Positions 16,433-25,702 of a stretch of 64,000 nt of DNA are shown here, one piece after another. The notes beneath the pieces were generated by a model. It was not told the DNA's origin. It ran no database searches and saw nothing but the letters and a program-made list of their open reading frames with translations. The first letter of the stretch is position 1. Each line of letters begins with the position of its first letter. Source of the stretch: Cupriavidus numazuensis (lineage in GTDB: Bacteria > Pseudomonadota > Gammaproteobacteria > Burkholderiales > Burkholderiaceae); assembly GCF_905397435.1 (NCBI RefSeq), contig NZ_CAJPVI010000041.1, positions 23,262 to 87,261 of the forward strand, read 5' to 3'. Made by a program: the position numbers and the translations under genes.

Positions 16433-18238
16433 TCAGAACGCGCTCCAGTCCCCGTTGTCCGCGGCGGCGAGAGCTGCCGGGCGCGGTAGCGCACGGGCCG
16501 TCGCTGCCGGCTGGCTCGTCGGCTCTGCGGCATCTGCAGCCGGTGCAGCGGCGCTTTCGGCCCGGGCGGGCTTGCGCGCCGAGGCGAGTGCGGCCTTGCC
16601 GGTCGGGCGGACCGTGGAACGAGCCGCGGCAGGCCGCTCGAAGCGGGCCGAAGCTACCGAGCCATCCGCTGCCAGACGGAACGTGGCGACCACCGTCTGC
16701 AGGCGACCGGCCTGGTCCTGGAGCGAGCCCGCGGCGGCTGCAGCCTGCTCGACCAGTGCCGCGTTCTGCTGCGTCGCCTCGTCCATCTGCGCCACGGCCT
16801 GGTTCACCTGTTCGATGCCCGAGCTCTGCTCGGCCGAGGCTGCGCTGATCTCGCCCATGATGTCCGTCACGCGCCGCACCGCCTGCACGATCTCGTCCAT
16901 CGTCGTGCCGGCCTGGCCCACCAGCGCCGTGCCGTTGTCCACGCGCGCCACCGTGTCGCCGATCAGGCCCTTGATCTCCTTAGCCGCATTCGCGCTGCGC
17001 TGTGCAAGGCTGCGCACCTCGCCTGCCACCACCGCAAAACCACGGCCCTGCTCACCCGCACGCGCGGCTTCCACCGCCGCGTTCAGCGCCAGGATGTTGG
17101 TCTGGAACGCAATGCCTTCGATCACGCCGATGATGTCCACGATCTTGCGCGACGCTTCGTTGATCTCTTCCATTGTGTTCACCACGCGGCCAACCACCTC
17201 GCCGCCGCGCACCGCGGTGTCCGACGCATTCGCCGCCAGGCCGCTCGCCTGACGCGCGTTGTCCGCGTTCTGGCGCACCGTGCTGGTCAGCTCTTCCATG
17301 CTCGAAGCGGTCTCTTCCAGCGACGCCGCCTGCTGCTCGGTGCGCTGCGACAGGTCATTGTTGCCCGCCGCAATCTCGCGCGATGCCGTGGCGATCGATT
17401 CCGCCGACTCCTTGAAATCGCGCACCATGCCCGAAAGCTGCTGCTGCATCTGCTTCATGGCGTGGACCAGGCTGTCGCGGTCGCCGGTACGCGTCTTCAC
17501 TTCGGCGGAGAAATCGCCATCGGCAATGCGCGCAGCAATGGCCACGGCGTAGCCGGGCTCGCCGCCGAGCTGGCGCGACAGCGCGCGCGCAAGGAAGGCG
17601 CCAAGCAGCACCGACAGCGCCAGGCCGCCGAGCACGAGGCCGAGCATCCACAGGCGCGTGCTCGTGTAGACGCTGCGCGCTTCTTCCATGTTGGAGCGCG
17701 CGCGGTCATCGCGGCGCTTCACCATCTTGGCCATGATCGCTTCAAGCGCATGGCTGTCCTTGAGCAGGTCTGCGCTCTCGCTGAACACGCTGCTTTCGAA
17801 CTGCGAGGTATCGAGCGGCTGCTTGCTCACGAGTTCCGTGTACTTGCCCATGCGTTCGCGGAACGCCGGCACCAGCGTCTGGTATTGCTTGACCAGCGCT
17901 TTGCCCTCGGGCTGCTCGAACATGTCGGCCACCTGCTTCACGCGCTCGTCCATGGCGGCGAGCGACTTGGTGATCTGCTCCTTCTCGGTGGAGCGCTCGC
18001 CCATGGTCGATGCCGACAACAGCGCGATCTGCGCACGGCTGGCATAGACGAGGTTGATATTGGCGTCCTGCACCGCCTTCAGGGCCTGCAAGTCGTTGTT
18101 GTAGATCTTGCCGGTCCAGTCGGCCATGCGCCCCATATTGACGACGCCGAGCAGCCCCATGAAGGCACCGATCACAGCGACCACCAGGAACCCGCCAACC
18201 AGCCGGGTCGTAACCCGCAGTTGATTGAACCAATGCAT
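16433..18238 (-). CDS. methyl-accepting chemotaxis protein (four-helix-bundle sensor)
   Basis: This transducer of 601 residues has a short cytoplasmic start (MHWFNQLRVTTR), a first membrane helix, a periplasmic helical sensor domain of about 150 residues, a second membrane helix near residue 195 (LWMLGLVLGGLALSVLLGAF), a HAMP domain and the signalling hairpin with tip IEGIAFQTNILALNAAVEAARAGEQGRGFAVVA. The C-terminus is a long Ala/Pro-rich linker ending in DWSAF, resembling the NWETF pentapeptide that binds CheR and CheB. The ligand is unknown. Its signalling part is nearly identical in DNA to that of the next gene. Confidence 0.95.
   Translation of the reverse strand: MHWFNQLRVTTRLVGGFLVVAVIGAFMGLLGVVNMGRMADWTGKIYNNDLQALKAVQDANINLVYASRAQIALLSASTMGERSTEKEQITKSLAAMDERVKQVADMFEQPEGKALVKQYQTLVPAFRERMGKYTELVSKQPLDTSQFESSVFSESADLLKDSHALEAIMAKMVKRRDDRARSNMEEARSVYTSTRLWMLGLVLGGLALSVLLGAFLARALSRQLGGEPGYAVAIAARIADGDFSAEVKTRTGDRDSLVHAMKQMQQQLSGMVRDFKESAESIATASREIAAGNNDLSQRTEQQAASLEETASSMEELTSTVRQNADNARQASGLAANASDTAVRGGEVVGRVVNTMEEINEASRKIVDIIGVIEGIAFQTNILALNAAVEAARAGEQGRGFAVVAGEVRSLAQRSANAAKEIKGLIGDTVARVDNGTALVGQAGTTMDEIVQAVRRVTDIMGEISAASAEQSSGIEQVNQAVAQMDEATQQNAALVEQAAAAAGSLQDQAGRLQTVVATFRLAADGSVASARFERPAAARSTVRPTGKAALASARKPARAESAAAPAADAAEPTSQPAATARALPRPAALAAADNGDWSAF
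16861..17370. repeat. copy 1 of near-identical transducer tract
   Basis: This stretch matches 18585-19094 at a constant offset of 1724 bases. I count about eight mismatches over 510 bases by eye, and only two between 16880 and 17344. Third codon positions are conserved as well, which protein selection alone does not explain. Confidence 0.9.
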
Positions 18239-18318
18239 AGAAATCCCCCTTGTAACGAATGATCCGGGTACGCCCCGTCGGCGTGCGGCCAGCACGCGAG
18301 CGGCGCGTCCTGCCTGTC

Positions 18319-19965
18319 TCAGGCCTGCGCCAGCGACGGCACCCCCTCTGTATCGGCGCGGCGCGTCCGCTGCGGCCGCACCTCTGCCTGCATGCTGACG
18401 CGGAAGGTCGCCACCGCGTCGCGCAGGCGTCCGGCCTGCTCTTCGAGCGAACCGGCCGCCGCTGCAGCCTGCTCCACCAGTGCCGCGTTCTGCTGCGTCA
18501 CCTCATCCATCTGCGCCACGGCCTGGTTCACCTGTTCGATGCCCGAGCTCTGTTCGGCCGATGCCGCGCTGATCTCGCTCATGATGTCCGTCACGCGCTT
18601 GACCGCCTGCACGATCTCGTCCATCGTCGTGCCGGCCTGGCCCACCAGCGCCGTGCCGTTGTCCACGCGCGCCACCGTGTCGCCGATCAGGCCCTTGATC
18701 TCCTTGGCCGCATTCGCGCTGCGCTGTGCAAGGCTGCGCACCTCGCCTGCCACCACCGCAAAACCACGGCCCTGCTCACCCGCACGCGCGGCTTCCACCG
18801 CCGCGTTCAGCGCCAGGATGTTGGTCTGGAACGCAATGCCTTCGATCACGCCGATGATGTCCACGATCTTGCGCGACGCTTCGTTGATCTCTTCCATCGT
18901 GTTCACCACGCGGCCAACCACCTCGCCGCCGCGCACCGCGGTGTCCGACGCATTCGCCGCCAGGCCGCTCGCCTGACGCGCGTTGTCCGCGTTCTGGCGC
19001 ACCGTGCTGGTCAGCTCTTCCATGCTCGAAGCGGTCTCTTCCAGCGACGCCGCCTGCTGCTCGGTGCGTTGCGACAGGTCGTTGTTGCCCGCGGCGACCT
19101 GATGGGTCGCCGACGAAATGCTGGCCATGCCTTCCTGGATCTCGTGCACCACCGACAGCAGGCTGCGCTGCATGGTCTGCATGGCCTGCGCGAGTGCGCC
19201 GACCTCATCGCCCGAGCGGTGTTCAAAACTGGTGGTGAGGTCCCCCGCGCCCATGCGCAGGGCAAAGTCGAGCATTTCGCTAACGGGACGATGCACGCGC
19301 GACAGCAGCATCGTGCCGGTCGCGAAGGCGGTCACCGCCGCCAGCACGAATCCGCCCCACAGCCAAGGGCGTACCGCGGCAACGGCGTCGCCGCCGAATG
19401 CTTCGGCGGCCAGCAGCGCACCCAGGAAACAGACCAGCCCGCCGGCCTGCGACCACAGGATGCGCCGGCGCAGATTCAGGCGCGTGGCTCGGCCAAACCA
19501 GCCCGCCAGGCCAGTACGCACCACGGCGCCCTCGCGGATAGCCAGGCCGTTCGCGCGTCCTTCGCGGAAGCGTGCATAAGCGGCGCTGGCCGCCTCGATT
19601 TGCTCGCGCGTGGCCATCGAGCGCACGGAGGTGTAGCCCACCAGGCGGCCATCGATACGGGTCGGCGTGACCGTCGCGCTGACCCAGTAATAGTCGCCGT
19701 TCTTGCGGCGGTTCTTGACCATGCCCACCCACGAGCGGCCCGCCTGGATGCTCTGCCACAGGTCGGCAAAGGCTTCCGGCGGCATGTCGGGGTGACGCAC
19801 CAGATTGTGCGCCGCGCCCAGCAGTTCCTGCGCGCTGAAGCCGCTCGCATCGATGAACGTACGGTTGGCGAAGGTGATGCGGCCTTTGAGGTCGGTACGC
19901 GAAATCAGGTAGTCGTCAGGGGAAAGCTTGTATTCGTTTTGCGTGACGGGTTGGTTGTTTCGCAT
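18319..19965 (-). CDS. aer: Aer-type PAS-domain aerotaxis transducer
   Basis: This protein is likely a redox or oxygen sensor. The N-terminal PAS domain (SRTDLKGRITFANRTFIDASGF, with HPDMPPEAFADLW and WVGMVKNRRKNGDYYWV) matches the FAD-binding Aer family. Two hydrophobic segments around residues 175-215 act as a membrane anchor with no periplasmic sensor, followed by a HAMP-like region and an intact MCP signalling hairpin. The start MRNNQPVTQNEY at 19965 fits the family; an ATG three codons upstream (19974) is also possible. The protein ends without a DWSAF-type tail, as Aer normally does. Confidence 0.9.
   Translation of the reverse strand: MRNNQPVTQNEYKLSPDDYLISRTDLKGRITFANRTFIDASGFSAQELLGAAHNLVRHPDMPPEAFADLWQSIQAGRSWVGMVKNRRKNGDYYWVSATVTPTRIDGRLVGYTSVRSMATREQIEAASAAYARFREGRANGLAIREGAVVRTGLAGWFGRATRLNLRRRILWSQAGGLVCFLGALLAAEAFGGDAVAAVRPWLWGGFVLAAVTAFATGTMLLSRVHRPVSEMLDFALRMGAGDLTTSFEHRSGDEVGALAQAMQTMQRSLLSVVHEIQEGMASISSATHQVAAGNNDLSQRTEQQAASLEETASSMEELTSTVRQNADNARQASGLAANASDTAVRGGEVVGRVVNTMEEINEASRKIVDIIGVIEGIAFQTNILALNAAVEAARAGEQGRGFAVVAGEVRSLAQRSANAAKEIKGLIGDTVARVDNGTALVGQAGTTMDEIVQAVKRVTDIMSEISAASAEQSSGIEQVNQAVAQMDEVTQQNAALVEQAAAAAGSLEEQAGRLRDAVATFRVSMQAEVRPQRTRRADTEGVPSLAQA
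18585..19094. repeat. copy 2 of near-identical transducer tract
   Basis: This is the partner of 16861-17370, in the same orientation, and it encodes the methylation-helix and tip region of Aer. Outside the tract the two genes diverge quickly on the HAMP side. Confidence 0.9.
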
Positions 19966-20123
19966 GTATGACATTGACAGCTAGCTTCGGGCACGGCGGC
20001 TGCGACAGCAGCACCACTCAAAGCGGTTTGGCAGGGGGCGGCGGCACGGGATGGGTGCCGGCTCCGCTGGCCGGGCCGGGCGGGTTTTGCCCGCGGCCGG
20101 AGCGACCAGCGTTCGGGCGTGGC

Positions 20124-20600
20124 TCAGGCCAGCGCTTCGAGCGCGGCAAGCTCTTCGGTATTGAGGAGCTTCTCGATATTCACCAGGATCAGCATGCGCT
20201 CGTCGACCGAACCCAGCCCGCGGATATAGTCGGTGGCGAGTTCGCTGGTGAAGTGCGGGGTAGGCTTGATCTGCGCCGGCGCCAGCGTAAGCACGTCGGA
20301 CACGCCATCGACGACGATGCCGGTGGTGCGGTCGCTGAGGTCGACGATGATCACGACGGTGTATTGGTCGTAGCTGATCTTTTCCTGGCGGAACCGGATG
20401 CGCAGGTCGATGATCGGCACGATCGTACCGCGCAGGTTGATCACGCCCTTGATGTAGTCTGGCGCATTGGCGATCTGCGTCACGGACTCGTAGCCGCGGA
20501 TCTCCTGGACCTTCAGGATGTCAACGCCGTACTCCTCGCGCCCGAGCCGGAACGTCAGGAATTCCTCGCCGGCGCCTTCCGCCTTGTCGATCTGTTTCAT
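20124..20600 (-). CDS. cheW: second chemotaxis coupling protein CheW
   Basis: This single CheW domain of 158 residues (FLTFRLGREEYGVDILKVQEIRGYE, NLRGTIVPIIDLRIRF) is clearly paralogous to the CheW at 9740-10234. The ATG at 20600 (MKQIDKAEG) is preceded by GGGGGGC as a ribosome site. It lies between the CheY-like gene and aer, so it may couple the accessory transducers to the single CheA of the cluster. Confidence 0.95.
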   Translation of the reverse strand: MKQIDKAEGAGEEFLTFRLGREEYGVDILKVQEIRGYESVTQIANAPDYIKGVINLRGTIVPIIDLRIRFRQEKISYDQYTVVIIVDLSDRTTGIVVDGVSDVLTLAPAQIKPTPHFTSELATDYIRGLGSVDERMLILVNIEKLLNTEELAALEALA

Positions 20601-20782
20601 CGTTGCTTTGCCCCCCGGTTGGCTGCTGGTGACTCGTGTCCGCCGAGGCACCATGCAGGCGCCGGCGGCACGGGGACCTTTTCACTTTGTCCCCCATTAT
20701 TTACGGCAGCGCGGCGAGTGCCTGAAGGGCTACGCATGGCAATTCGACCCCTTCGTTAGTGGGGGATTGCGTGAATGGCCGT

Positions 20783-21160
20783 TCAGTTGCCCAGCGCGGC
20801 CACCGCGGCCATGAGCTGGTCCGGATCGAAGGGCTTGGGTAGAAAGCCAGATGCCCCGGCCTCGCGCGCCTGCTCGCGGATGCGATCGTCGGCTTCGGTG
20901 GTCAGCATCAGGATGGGAATGCGTGCATAGCGTTCGGTCGCGCGCAGGTGGCGGATCAGCGTCAGCCCGTCCATACCGGGCATGACCTGGTCGGTCAGCA
21001 GCACGTCGAAGCTCGCTTGCGCAGCGAGCGCCTGTGCCTGGTCTCCATCGGCGGCCTCGGTCACTGTATAGCCGCCGGCGCGCAGGCATGCGGCAATCAT
21101 GCGACGCAGGGACGGCGAATCATCGACGACGAGGATGCTGGGAACAGACGTGGGAGGCAT
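20783..21160 (-). CDS. CheY-like single-domain response regulator
   Basis: A receiver domain of 125 residues with the acidic pair in VVDDSPS, acceptor D57 (LLTDQVMPGMDG), T in MLTTEADD and K in LPKPFD. No output domain is present. It resembles the small receivers found beside accessory CheW and MCP genes (PilG/PixG-like or CheY-like). It lies between the EAL protein and cheW2, 183 bases upstream of the latter. It could be a phosphate sink or a second CheY. Confidence 0.9.
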   Translation of the reverse strand: MPPTSVPSILVVDDSPSLRRMIAACLRAGGYTVTEAADGDQAQALAAQASFDVLLTDQVMPGMDGLTLIRHLRATERYARIPILMLTTEADDRIREQAREAGASGFLPKPFDPDQLMAAVAALGN

Positions 21161-21374
21161 GGTGGCTCCGTGGGCACACGGCGGTTGGATCCGTCAGGGG
21201 CATGACGCAGCCGGCGGCGGACAGGCCGGCGCGGGCTGCGGGGATTGCCGTCAGGGCAATGGCGGCCTGCCGCAATGGATATCGGCAGGCTTATGCAGCA
21301 GCTTGAGGGAATAAGGGAGTAAGGGGATAAGCGGAGCGTGTTGTGGTCGTCTTGCGCCGCTGATGCGCAGCGCG

Positions 21375-23357
21375 TCAGCGCACGGCCTGGACTTCGCGCG
21401 CGGCGTCCTTCTGCTCGAGCGCCTCGGCAAATCCCGCGGCATCCAGCGGCAGCGACAGCAGGTAGCCCTGCACCTCGTCGCAGCCCATCTCGTTCAGGAT
21501 GTCGAGTTGCGACGTCGATTCCACGCCTTCGGCCACCACCCTCATGCGCAGCTCGTGTGCGAGCGCCACCATGGAGCCGACGATGGCCCGGCCCTGCGCA
21601 TCGGCATCGAGGCCACCGATCAGCGTCCGGTCGATCTTCAGCGTGCCGACGCGCAGCCGCTTCAGGTAGCCGAGGCTCGAATAGCCGCTGCCGAAGTCGT
21701 CCAGCGCCACCTGGATGCCAAGCGATTGCAGTTCGGCCAGCGTTTCGAGCGACTTGGCGATGTCCTTCATGGCCGCCGTCTCGGTGATTTCGAGCGTGAT
21801 GGCCGACGGCGGGATGTCGTGCTGGTGGATCTGCTCGAGCAGGTATTGCGGGAAATTGCGGCTGGCAAAGCGCAGGCCCGATACGTTGATGGCCACCGGC
21901 ACCAGCGGCAACCCGGCGTCCTGCCACTGGCGCACGTGCCGGCATACGCTGGCAATGACCCAGTCATCGAGCTTGTCGATCTGGCTGGACTGCTCGGCCA
22001 CGGCAATGAACTCGGCCGGGCTGACCTGGCCGAGCGCCGGGTGGCGCCAGCGGCAAAGCGCTTCGGCGCCGACCACGGTGCGCCGCCGCGCGTCGAACTT
22101 GGGCTGGAACTGCAGCGACAGCGCGTCGTCCTGGATCGCCGTCCACAGGTCGCGCCGGATCACGCGCGTGCGGCGCGCACGCTCGCCGGCCGCACTGTTG
22201 AACAGGCGCACCTGGTTGGAGCCGCTTTCGCGCGCCTCGGTCAGGCTCACGCGGGCGGCCTGCATCAGCGACTCGGACGTCTGGGCATCGCGCGGATAGA
22301 TGGCAATGCCGATGTTCACGCCGATCTGCATCTGCAGGCCGCGCGACGCCACGAACTCGGCCAGCGAGCCGAGCACGCGCGAGCCCAGTTCCTGCGCCCG
22401 GCCGTGGTGGACCATTTCGGGCACCCCGACCGCAAATTCGTCACGCGCGAGCCGGGCCAGGAAATCGTGGGGTTCCAGCGCGGCCTGGGCCAGCGCGCCG
22501 GCATCCTGCGCGAGGATGTCATCCGCGCGCACTTCAAAGACTTCGTCGACTTCGCGGAAATCCGCGACATGGATCAGCAGGACGGCACAGCTGCTTTCGG
22601 CCAGCCGCGCCTGGGCGATCGCCTGGTCGAGCCAGCGCCCGAACGCGACCCGGTCCGGCATGGCCGTGGCGACGCTGTACTCGGCCACGGTGCCCTGGCC
22701 GCGCGCGCCGGGCCGCACGACCAGGCGCCCGGGAATCCGTCCGCCACGCCGGATCTGCCGCGACTCCACCACGCGCAAGGCGCCAGACGCGTCGTCGGAC
22801 AGCTCGTCGGTGATGCCAGCCGCATTGCGCTTTGGCGCCGCCACCCAGCCGCGCGACTGCGCCTTGTGGACGAGGAACATCAGCAGGCACAGCGCGGTCA
22901 GCCCACCCGCCAGCCAGGCCGGATGCGGCAATCCCGCCGCGTCGATGCATGCGCGTGCAGTCATGGAACCGGCGCCGCAGACCCGGCCAAGCCGGGTACC
23001 CGCCACCGCCACCAGCCCGGCGCCGGCCAGTGCCGAGGCAATCGCCGCGCCGCGCCAGAGCCGCGCGCCCTGCCTGAGCCACGCAAACAGCAACTTGCCC
23101 GCAGAGGTAGCGGCGGCGGCAACGGCAAAGGCCGCCGCCATCTGGGCAGTTTCATTGGCCGCCGGCACCGCGCCGGAGCTGATTACCACTACGAACGGCA
23201 ATCCGACTGTCAGTTGCGACAGCAGCGCGGCGGACCACGTCAGCGCGCGCAATGGGCGGCGAGCCCCTACCTCCGGCCGTGCCTGGCGACCGCCGAGAAC
23301 GGCGGCCACGCCGAGCAGGGCGGCCAGCAGCAAAAGGGCGGTACTCAAGGCGATCAT
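21375..23357 (-). CDS. membrane protein with degenerate GGDEF and intact EAL domain (c-di-GMP phosphodiesterase)
   Basis: The protein of 660 residues begins with about five to six membrane segments (residues 1-165), then a GGDEF-like domain in which the signature reads ARDEF, then an EAL domain with EALCRWRHP, DDFGSGYSSL and VAEGVES intact. It therefore probably degrades c-di-GMP, while the cyclase half may only bind GTP or be structural. Its position inside the chemotaxis island, between a transducer and a receiver, fits a role in the motile-to-sessile switch. The membrane part does not match a named sensor domain that I recognise. Confidence 0.9.
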   Translation of the reverse strand: MIALSTALLLLAALLGVAAVLGGRQARPEVGARRPLRALTWSAALLSQLTVGLPFVVVISSGAVPAANETAQMAAAFAVAAAATSAGKLLFAWLRQGARLWRGAAIASALAGAGLVAVAGTRLGRVCGAGSMTARACIDAAGLPHPAWLAGGLTALCLLMFLVHKAQSRGWVAAPKRNAAGITDELSDDASGALRVVESRQIRRGGRIPGRLVVRPGARGQGTVAEYSVATAMPDRVAFGRWLDQAIAQARLAESSCAVLLIHVADFREVDEVFEVRADDILAQDAGALAQAALEPHDFLARLARDEFAVGVPEMVHHGRAQELGSRVLGSLAEFVASRGLQMQIGVNIGIAIYPRDAQTSESLMQAARVSLTEARESGSNQVRLFNSAAGERARRTRVIRRDLWTAIQDDALSLQFQPKFDARRRTVVGAEALCRWRHPALGQVSPAEFIAVAEQSSQIDKLDDWVIASVCRHVRQWQDAGLPLVPVAINVSGLRFASRNFPQYLLEQIHQHDIPPSAITLEITETAAMKDIAKSLETLAELQSLGIQVALDDFGSGYSSLGYLKRLRVGTLKIDRTLIGGLDADAQGRAIVGSMVALAHELRMRVVAEGVESTSQLDILNEMGCDEVQGYLLSLPLDAAGFAEALEQKDAAREVQAVR

Positions 23358-23467
23358 GCGATTGCGCGGAAATTAAAAGAATGCGCGAACACTCGGGCGG
23401 TGCGAGGCAAACCCCGAATCATGGCACTTTGCAGTCGCGCTGTGAACAAGGCAATACTTCATCCGTG

Positions 23468-25180
23468 CTAGAAAGCGCTCCAGTCGTCGTCCGCGCCACC
23501 CTGCACCGCCGCAACCGCGCGCGCAGGACGTACCGTGGCGGATGGACGGGCCAGCGTTGCCGCCGCGCGCGGCTTGACCGGCTTTGCCTGCGGCGTGCGC
23601 ACGGCGACTTGCGCAACTGTACCGGCTCCGCCGCCCAGATTGAATACCGAAACCACACTCTTGAGCTTGCGGGCCTGCTCTTCCAGCGAACCGGCGGCCG
23701 CAGCCGCCTCTTCCACCAGCGCGGCATTCTGCTGCGTGACCTGGTCCATCTGGGTGACGGCCTGGTTCACCTGTTCAATACCGCTGGTCTGCTCCTGCGA
23801 GGCAGCGCCGATCTCGTTCATGATGTCGGTGACCCGGCGCACAGCCTGCACGATCTCGCCCATGGTCTGGCCAGCCTCCGCTACCAGGCGCGTCCCGCTT
23901 TCCACGCGCTGGCCGGATTCACTGATCAGCGCCTCGATCTCCTTGGCCGCGGTCGCGGAGCGCTGCGCCAGGCTGCGCACTTCCCCCGCCACCACCGCGA
24001 AGCCCCGCCCCTGCTCGCCCGCACGGGCCGCTTCGACCGCGGCATTGAGCGCGAGGATATTCGTCTGGAATGCGATGCCTTCGATCACGCTGATGATCTC
24101 GACCACCTTGCGCGAGGCGTCGTTGATCTCGTTCATGGTGTCGACCACGCGGCCGACCACGTCCCCACCCTTGACAGCGATCTGCGAAGCCTCACCGGCC
24201 AATATGCCGGCCTGGCGGGCATTGTCTGCGTTCTGGCGCACAACGGTCGTCAGCTCTTCCATGCTGGCGGCGGTCTCCTCGAGCGAGGAAGCCTGCTCTT
24301 CAGTGCGTTGGGACAGGTCCAGGTTGCCACTCGAAATCTGTTCGGTGGCCGATGCCATGGAGTCCGCGCCAACGCGCACGTCGGACACGATCTTGTGAAG
24401 GCTGTCCTGCATGGCCGCCAGCGCCTGCATCATGCGTCCGACTTCGTTGCGGGACACCGTGCTGATGCGCGAGCTCAGGTCGCCGCGTGCGATCCGCTCC
24501 ATCACCGTCAGCGCTTCCTGGACCGGGCGGACGATGGCGCGGTTCAAAGTCACGGTGCACAGTGCCGCAATGGCAAGCCCCGCGACGATCAGCACGATCG
24601 ACAGCATGCGGATCCGACCGAAGCGTGCCTGCGCCGCATCGAAGCTGTCCTGGCCGGTCGTCAACTGGAATTTCTGCAGCGCTTCATGCGCCGTCGACAA
24701 GCTGCGCTGCAGTTCGGGCACGACCTTGCTGGCCAGCCGAACCGCCTCTCCATTGTTTCCGGCCAGTGAAGCCTTCTGCAACGGCTCGATGCCCTGCGTC
24801 ATGAAGTCCGTACGCTTGCGTCCGAGTTCGTCGGCGAGCGCCTTCTCCTGGTCGTTCTGCGGCAGGCTCATATAGCGCTTCCAGGCGGAATCCGAGGCCT
24901 CGACGAAAACCCTGGAGCGATCGACGTTGACCTTGGGGTCATCCAGCTCGCCCTGCATGACGTTGCGATCAAGCGCCAGGCGCATACGCACCGTGGCCAG
25001 CATGGCGTCACTCAGCGCCATCGTCGAGGCGAGCTGGTTCGAATACGTTTCCTTCAATGCGTCATTGCTCTGAGAAATTCCGTGCAGCCCTGCGCCCCCC
25101 ATCAGGATGAGCAGCAACGACAACGTGGCCATGGCGCCCCTTAACAGGGTCTTGATCTGGATATTGTTCTCGAATGGCAT
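23468..25180 (-). CDS. methyl-accepting chemotaxis protein (Tar-like 4HB sensor)
   Basis: The 570-residue transducer starts at ATG 25180 (MPFENNIQIKTLL), has a first membrane helix near residues 15-35, a periplasmic four-helix sensor domain, a second membrane helix near 190-210 (MLSIVLIVAGLAIAALCTV), HAMP and the signalling hairpin. It ends in DDWSAF, a likely CheR/CheB tether. Although the protein tip is the same as in the other two transducers, its DNA differs at many silent sites, so it did not share in the conversion event. A sigma-28-like promoter lies 86-112 bases upstream. Confidence 0.95.
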   Translation of the reverse strand: MPFENNIQIKTLLRGAMATLSLLLILMGGAGLHGISQSNDALKETYSNQLASTMALSDAMLATVRMRLALDRNVMQGELDDPKVNVDRSRVFVEASDSAWKRYMSLPQNDQEKALADELGRKRTDFMTQGIEPLQKASLAGNNGEAVRLASKVVPELQRSLSTAHEALQKFQLTTGQDSFDAAQARFGRIRMLSIVLIVAGLAIAALCTVTLNRAIVRPVQEALTVMERIARGDLSSRISTVSRNEVGRMMQALAAMQDSLHKIVSDVRVGADSMASATEQISSGNLDLSQRTEEQASSLEETAASMEELTTVVRQNADNARQAGILAGEASQIAVKGGDVVGRVVDTMNEINDASRKVVEIISVIEGIAFQTNILALNAAVEAARAGEQGRGFAVVAGEVRSLAQRSATAAKEIEALISESGQRVESGTRLVAEAGQTMGEIVQAVRRVTDIMNEIGAASQEQTSGIEQVNQAVTQMDQVTQQNAALVEEAAAAAGSLEEQARKLKSVVSVFNLGGGAGTVAQVAVRTPQAKPVKPRAAATLARPSATVRPARAVAAVQGGADDDWSAF

Positions 25181-25265
25181 GATGAATGCGACGGTAGGCA
25201 ATCCGCAGGACCCACCCCTGGCCCCGGTACGGCGAACCGACACCCCGACGATCCGCCCTGCCCGG

Positions 25266-25292
25266 ATAACGGCGGGTACCACTGGTTCTTGA
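25266..25292 (-). promoter_or_regulatory. sigma-28 (FliA)-type promoter for the MCP gene
   Basis: On the minus strand TCAAGAAC (25292-25285), an 11-base spacer and GCCGTTAT (25273-25266) match the flagellar class III consensus TAAAGTTT-N11-GCCGATAA at most informative positions, including GCCG. This fits late expression of a transducer after hook completion. Confidence 0.6.
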
Positions 25293-25632
25293 GGCAATCT
25301 CAAATCCTGCGGCGCGTCATCAGGAAATGTCGGATATACCGCACGTGACGTATCTCCGACATCGTCGTGGATGCGAAAAATGTCATTTCGGGCAGGTCGG
25401 TCGCAGCACCATGCGGGATTATCTGTATTTCAATTGCGAAGTCCCGCCGACACCCGCGGCAAGGTGCGAAAAAAACAATTGACCCATTTGTCCCAGTTCC
25501 ACACGGGCGCCGCAGACGGGCAATTCGCCAGCACGGTGCAGGCCAACGCTGCGACATGGCATGCCCGGAAAAGTTCATGAGAAAACCGCTGGAGAATCTT
25601 CCTAATTTTGCATGCCAAACACTGATGAAGGA

Positions 25633-25661
25633 TTTGCAGCGGCGCGCGAGCCCGATATAAT
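25633..25661 (+). promoter_or_regulatory. sigma-70 promoter of the H-NS gene
   Basis: TTTGCA (25633-25638) and a consensus TATAAT (25656-25661) are separated by 17 bases, 41 bases before the ATG at 25703. A GAGGAT ribosome site precedes the start. Confidence 0.75.
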
Positions 25662-25702
25662 GCTTTTCGACATTCCGCACCCACCCGATACCCGAGGATC
25701 AA

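Larger units (their letters stand above)
25181..25702. other. 522-base divergent intergenic region (MCP / H-NS)
   Basis: This gap separates the motility island from the H-NS gene. It is less G+C-rich than the genes, most of all at 25440-25660. It holds a flagellar-type promoter on the minus strand and a sigma-70 promoter for the H-NS gene. I see no further gene; short open frames here lack ribosome sites and coding bias. Confidence 0.6.

Noticed and set aside
20740..20775. CCCC/GGGG short stem between cheW2 and the receiver gene
   Set aside because: A four- to five-base stem without U-run is too weak to call a terminator.
21363..23471. Plus-strand open frame of 702 codons opposite the EAL protein
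   Set aside because: The minus strand carries intact EAL motifs, and the plus frame has no recognisable feature.
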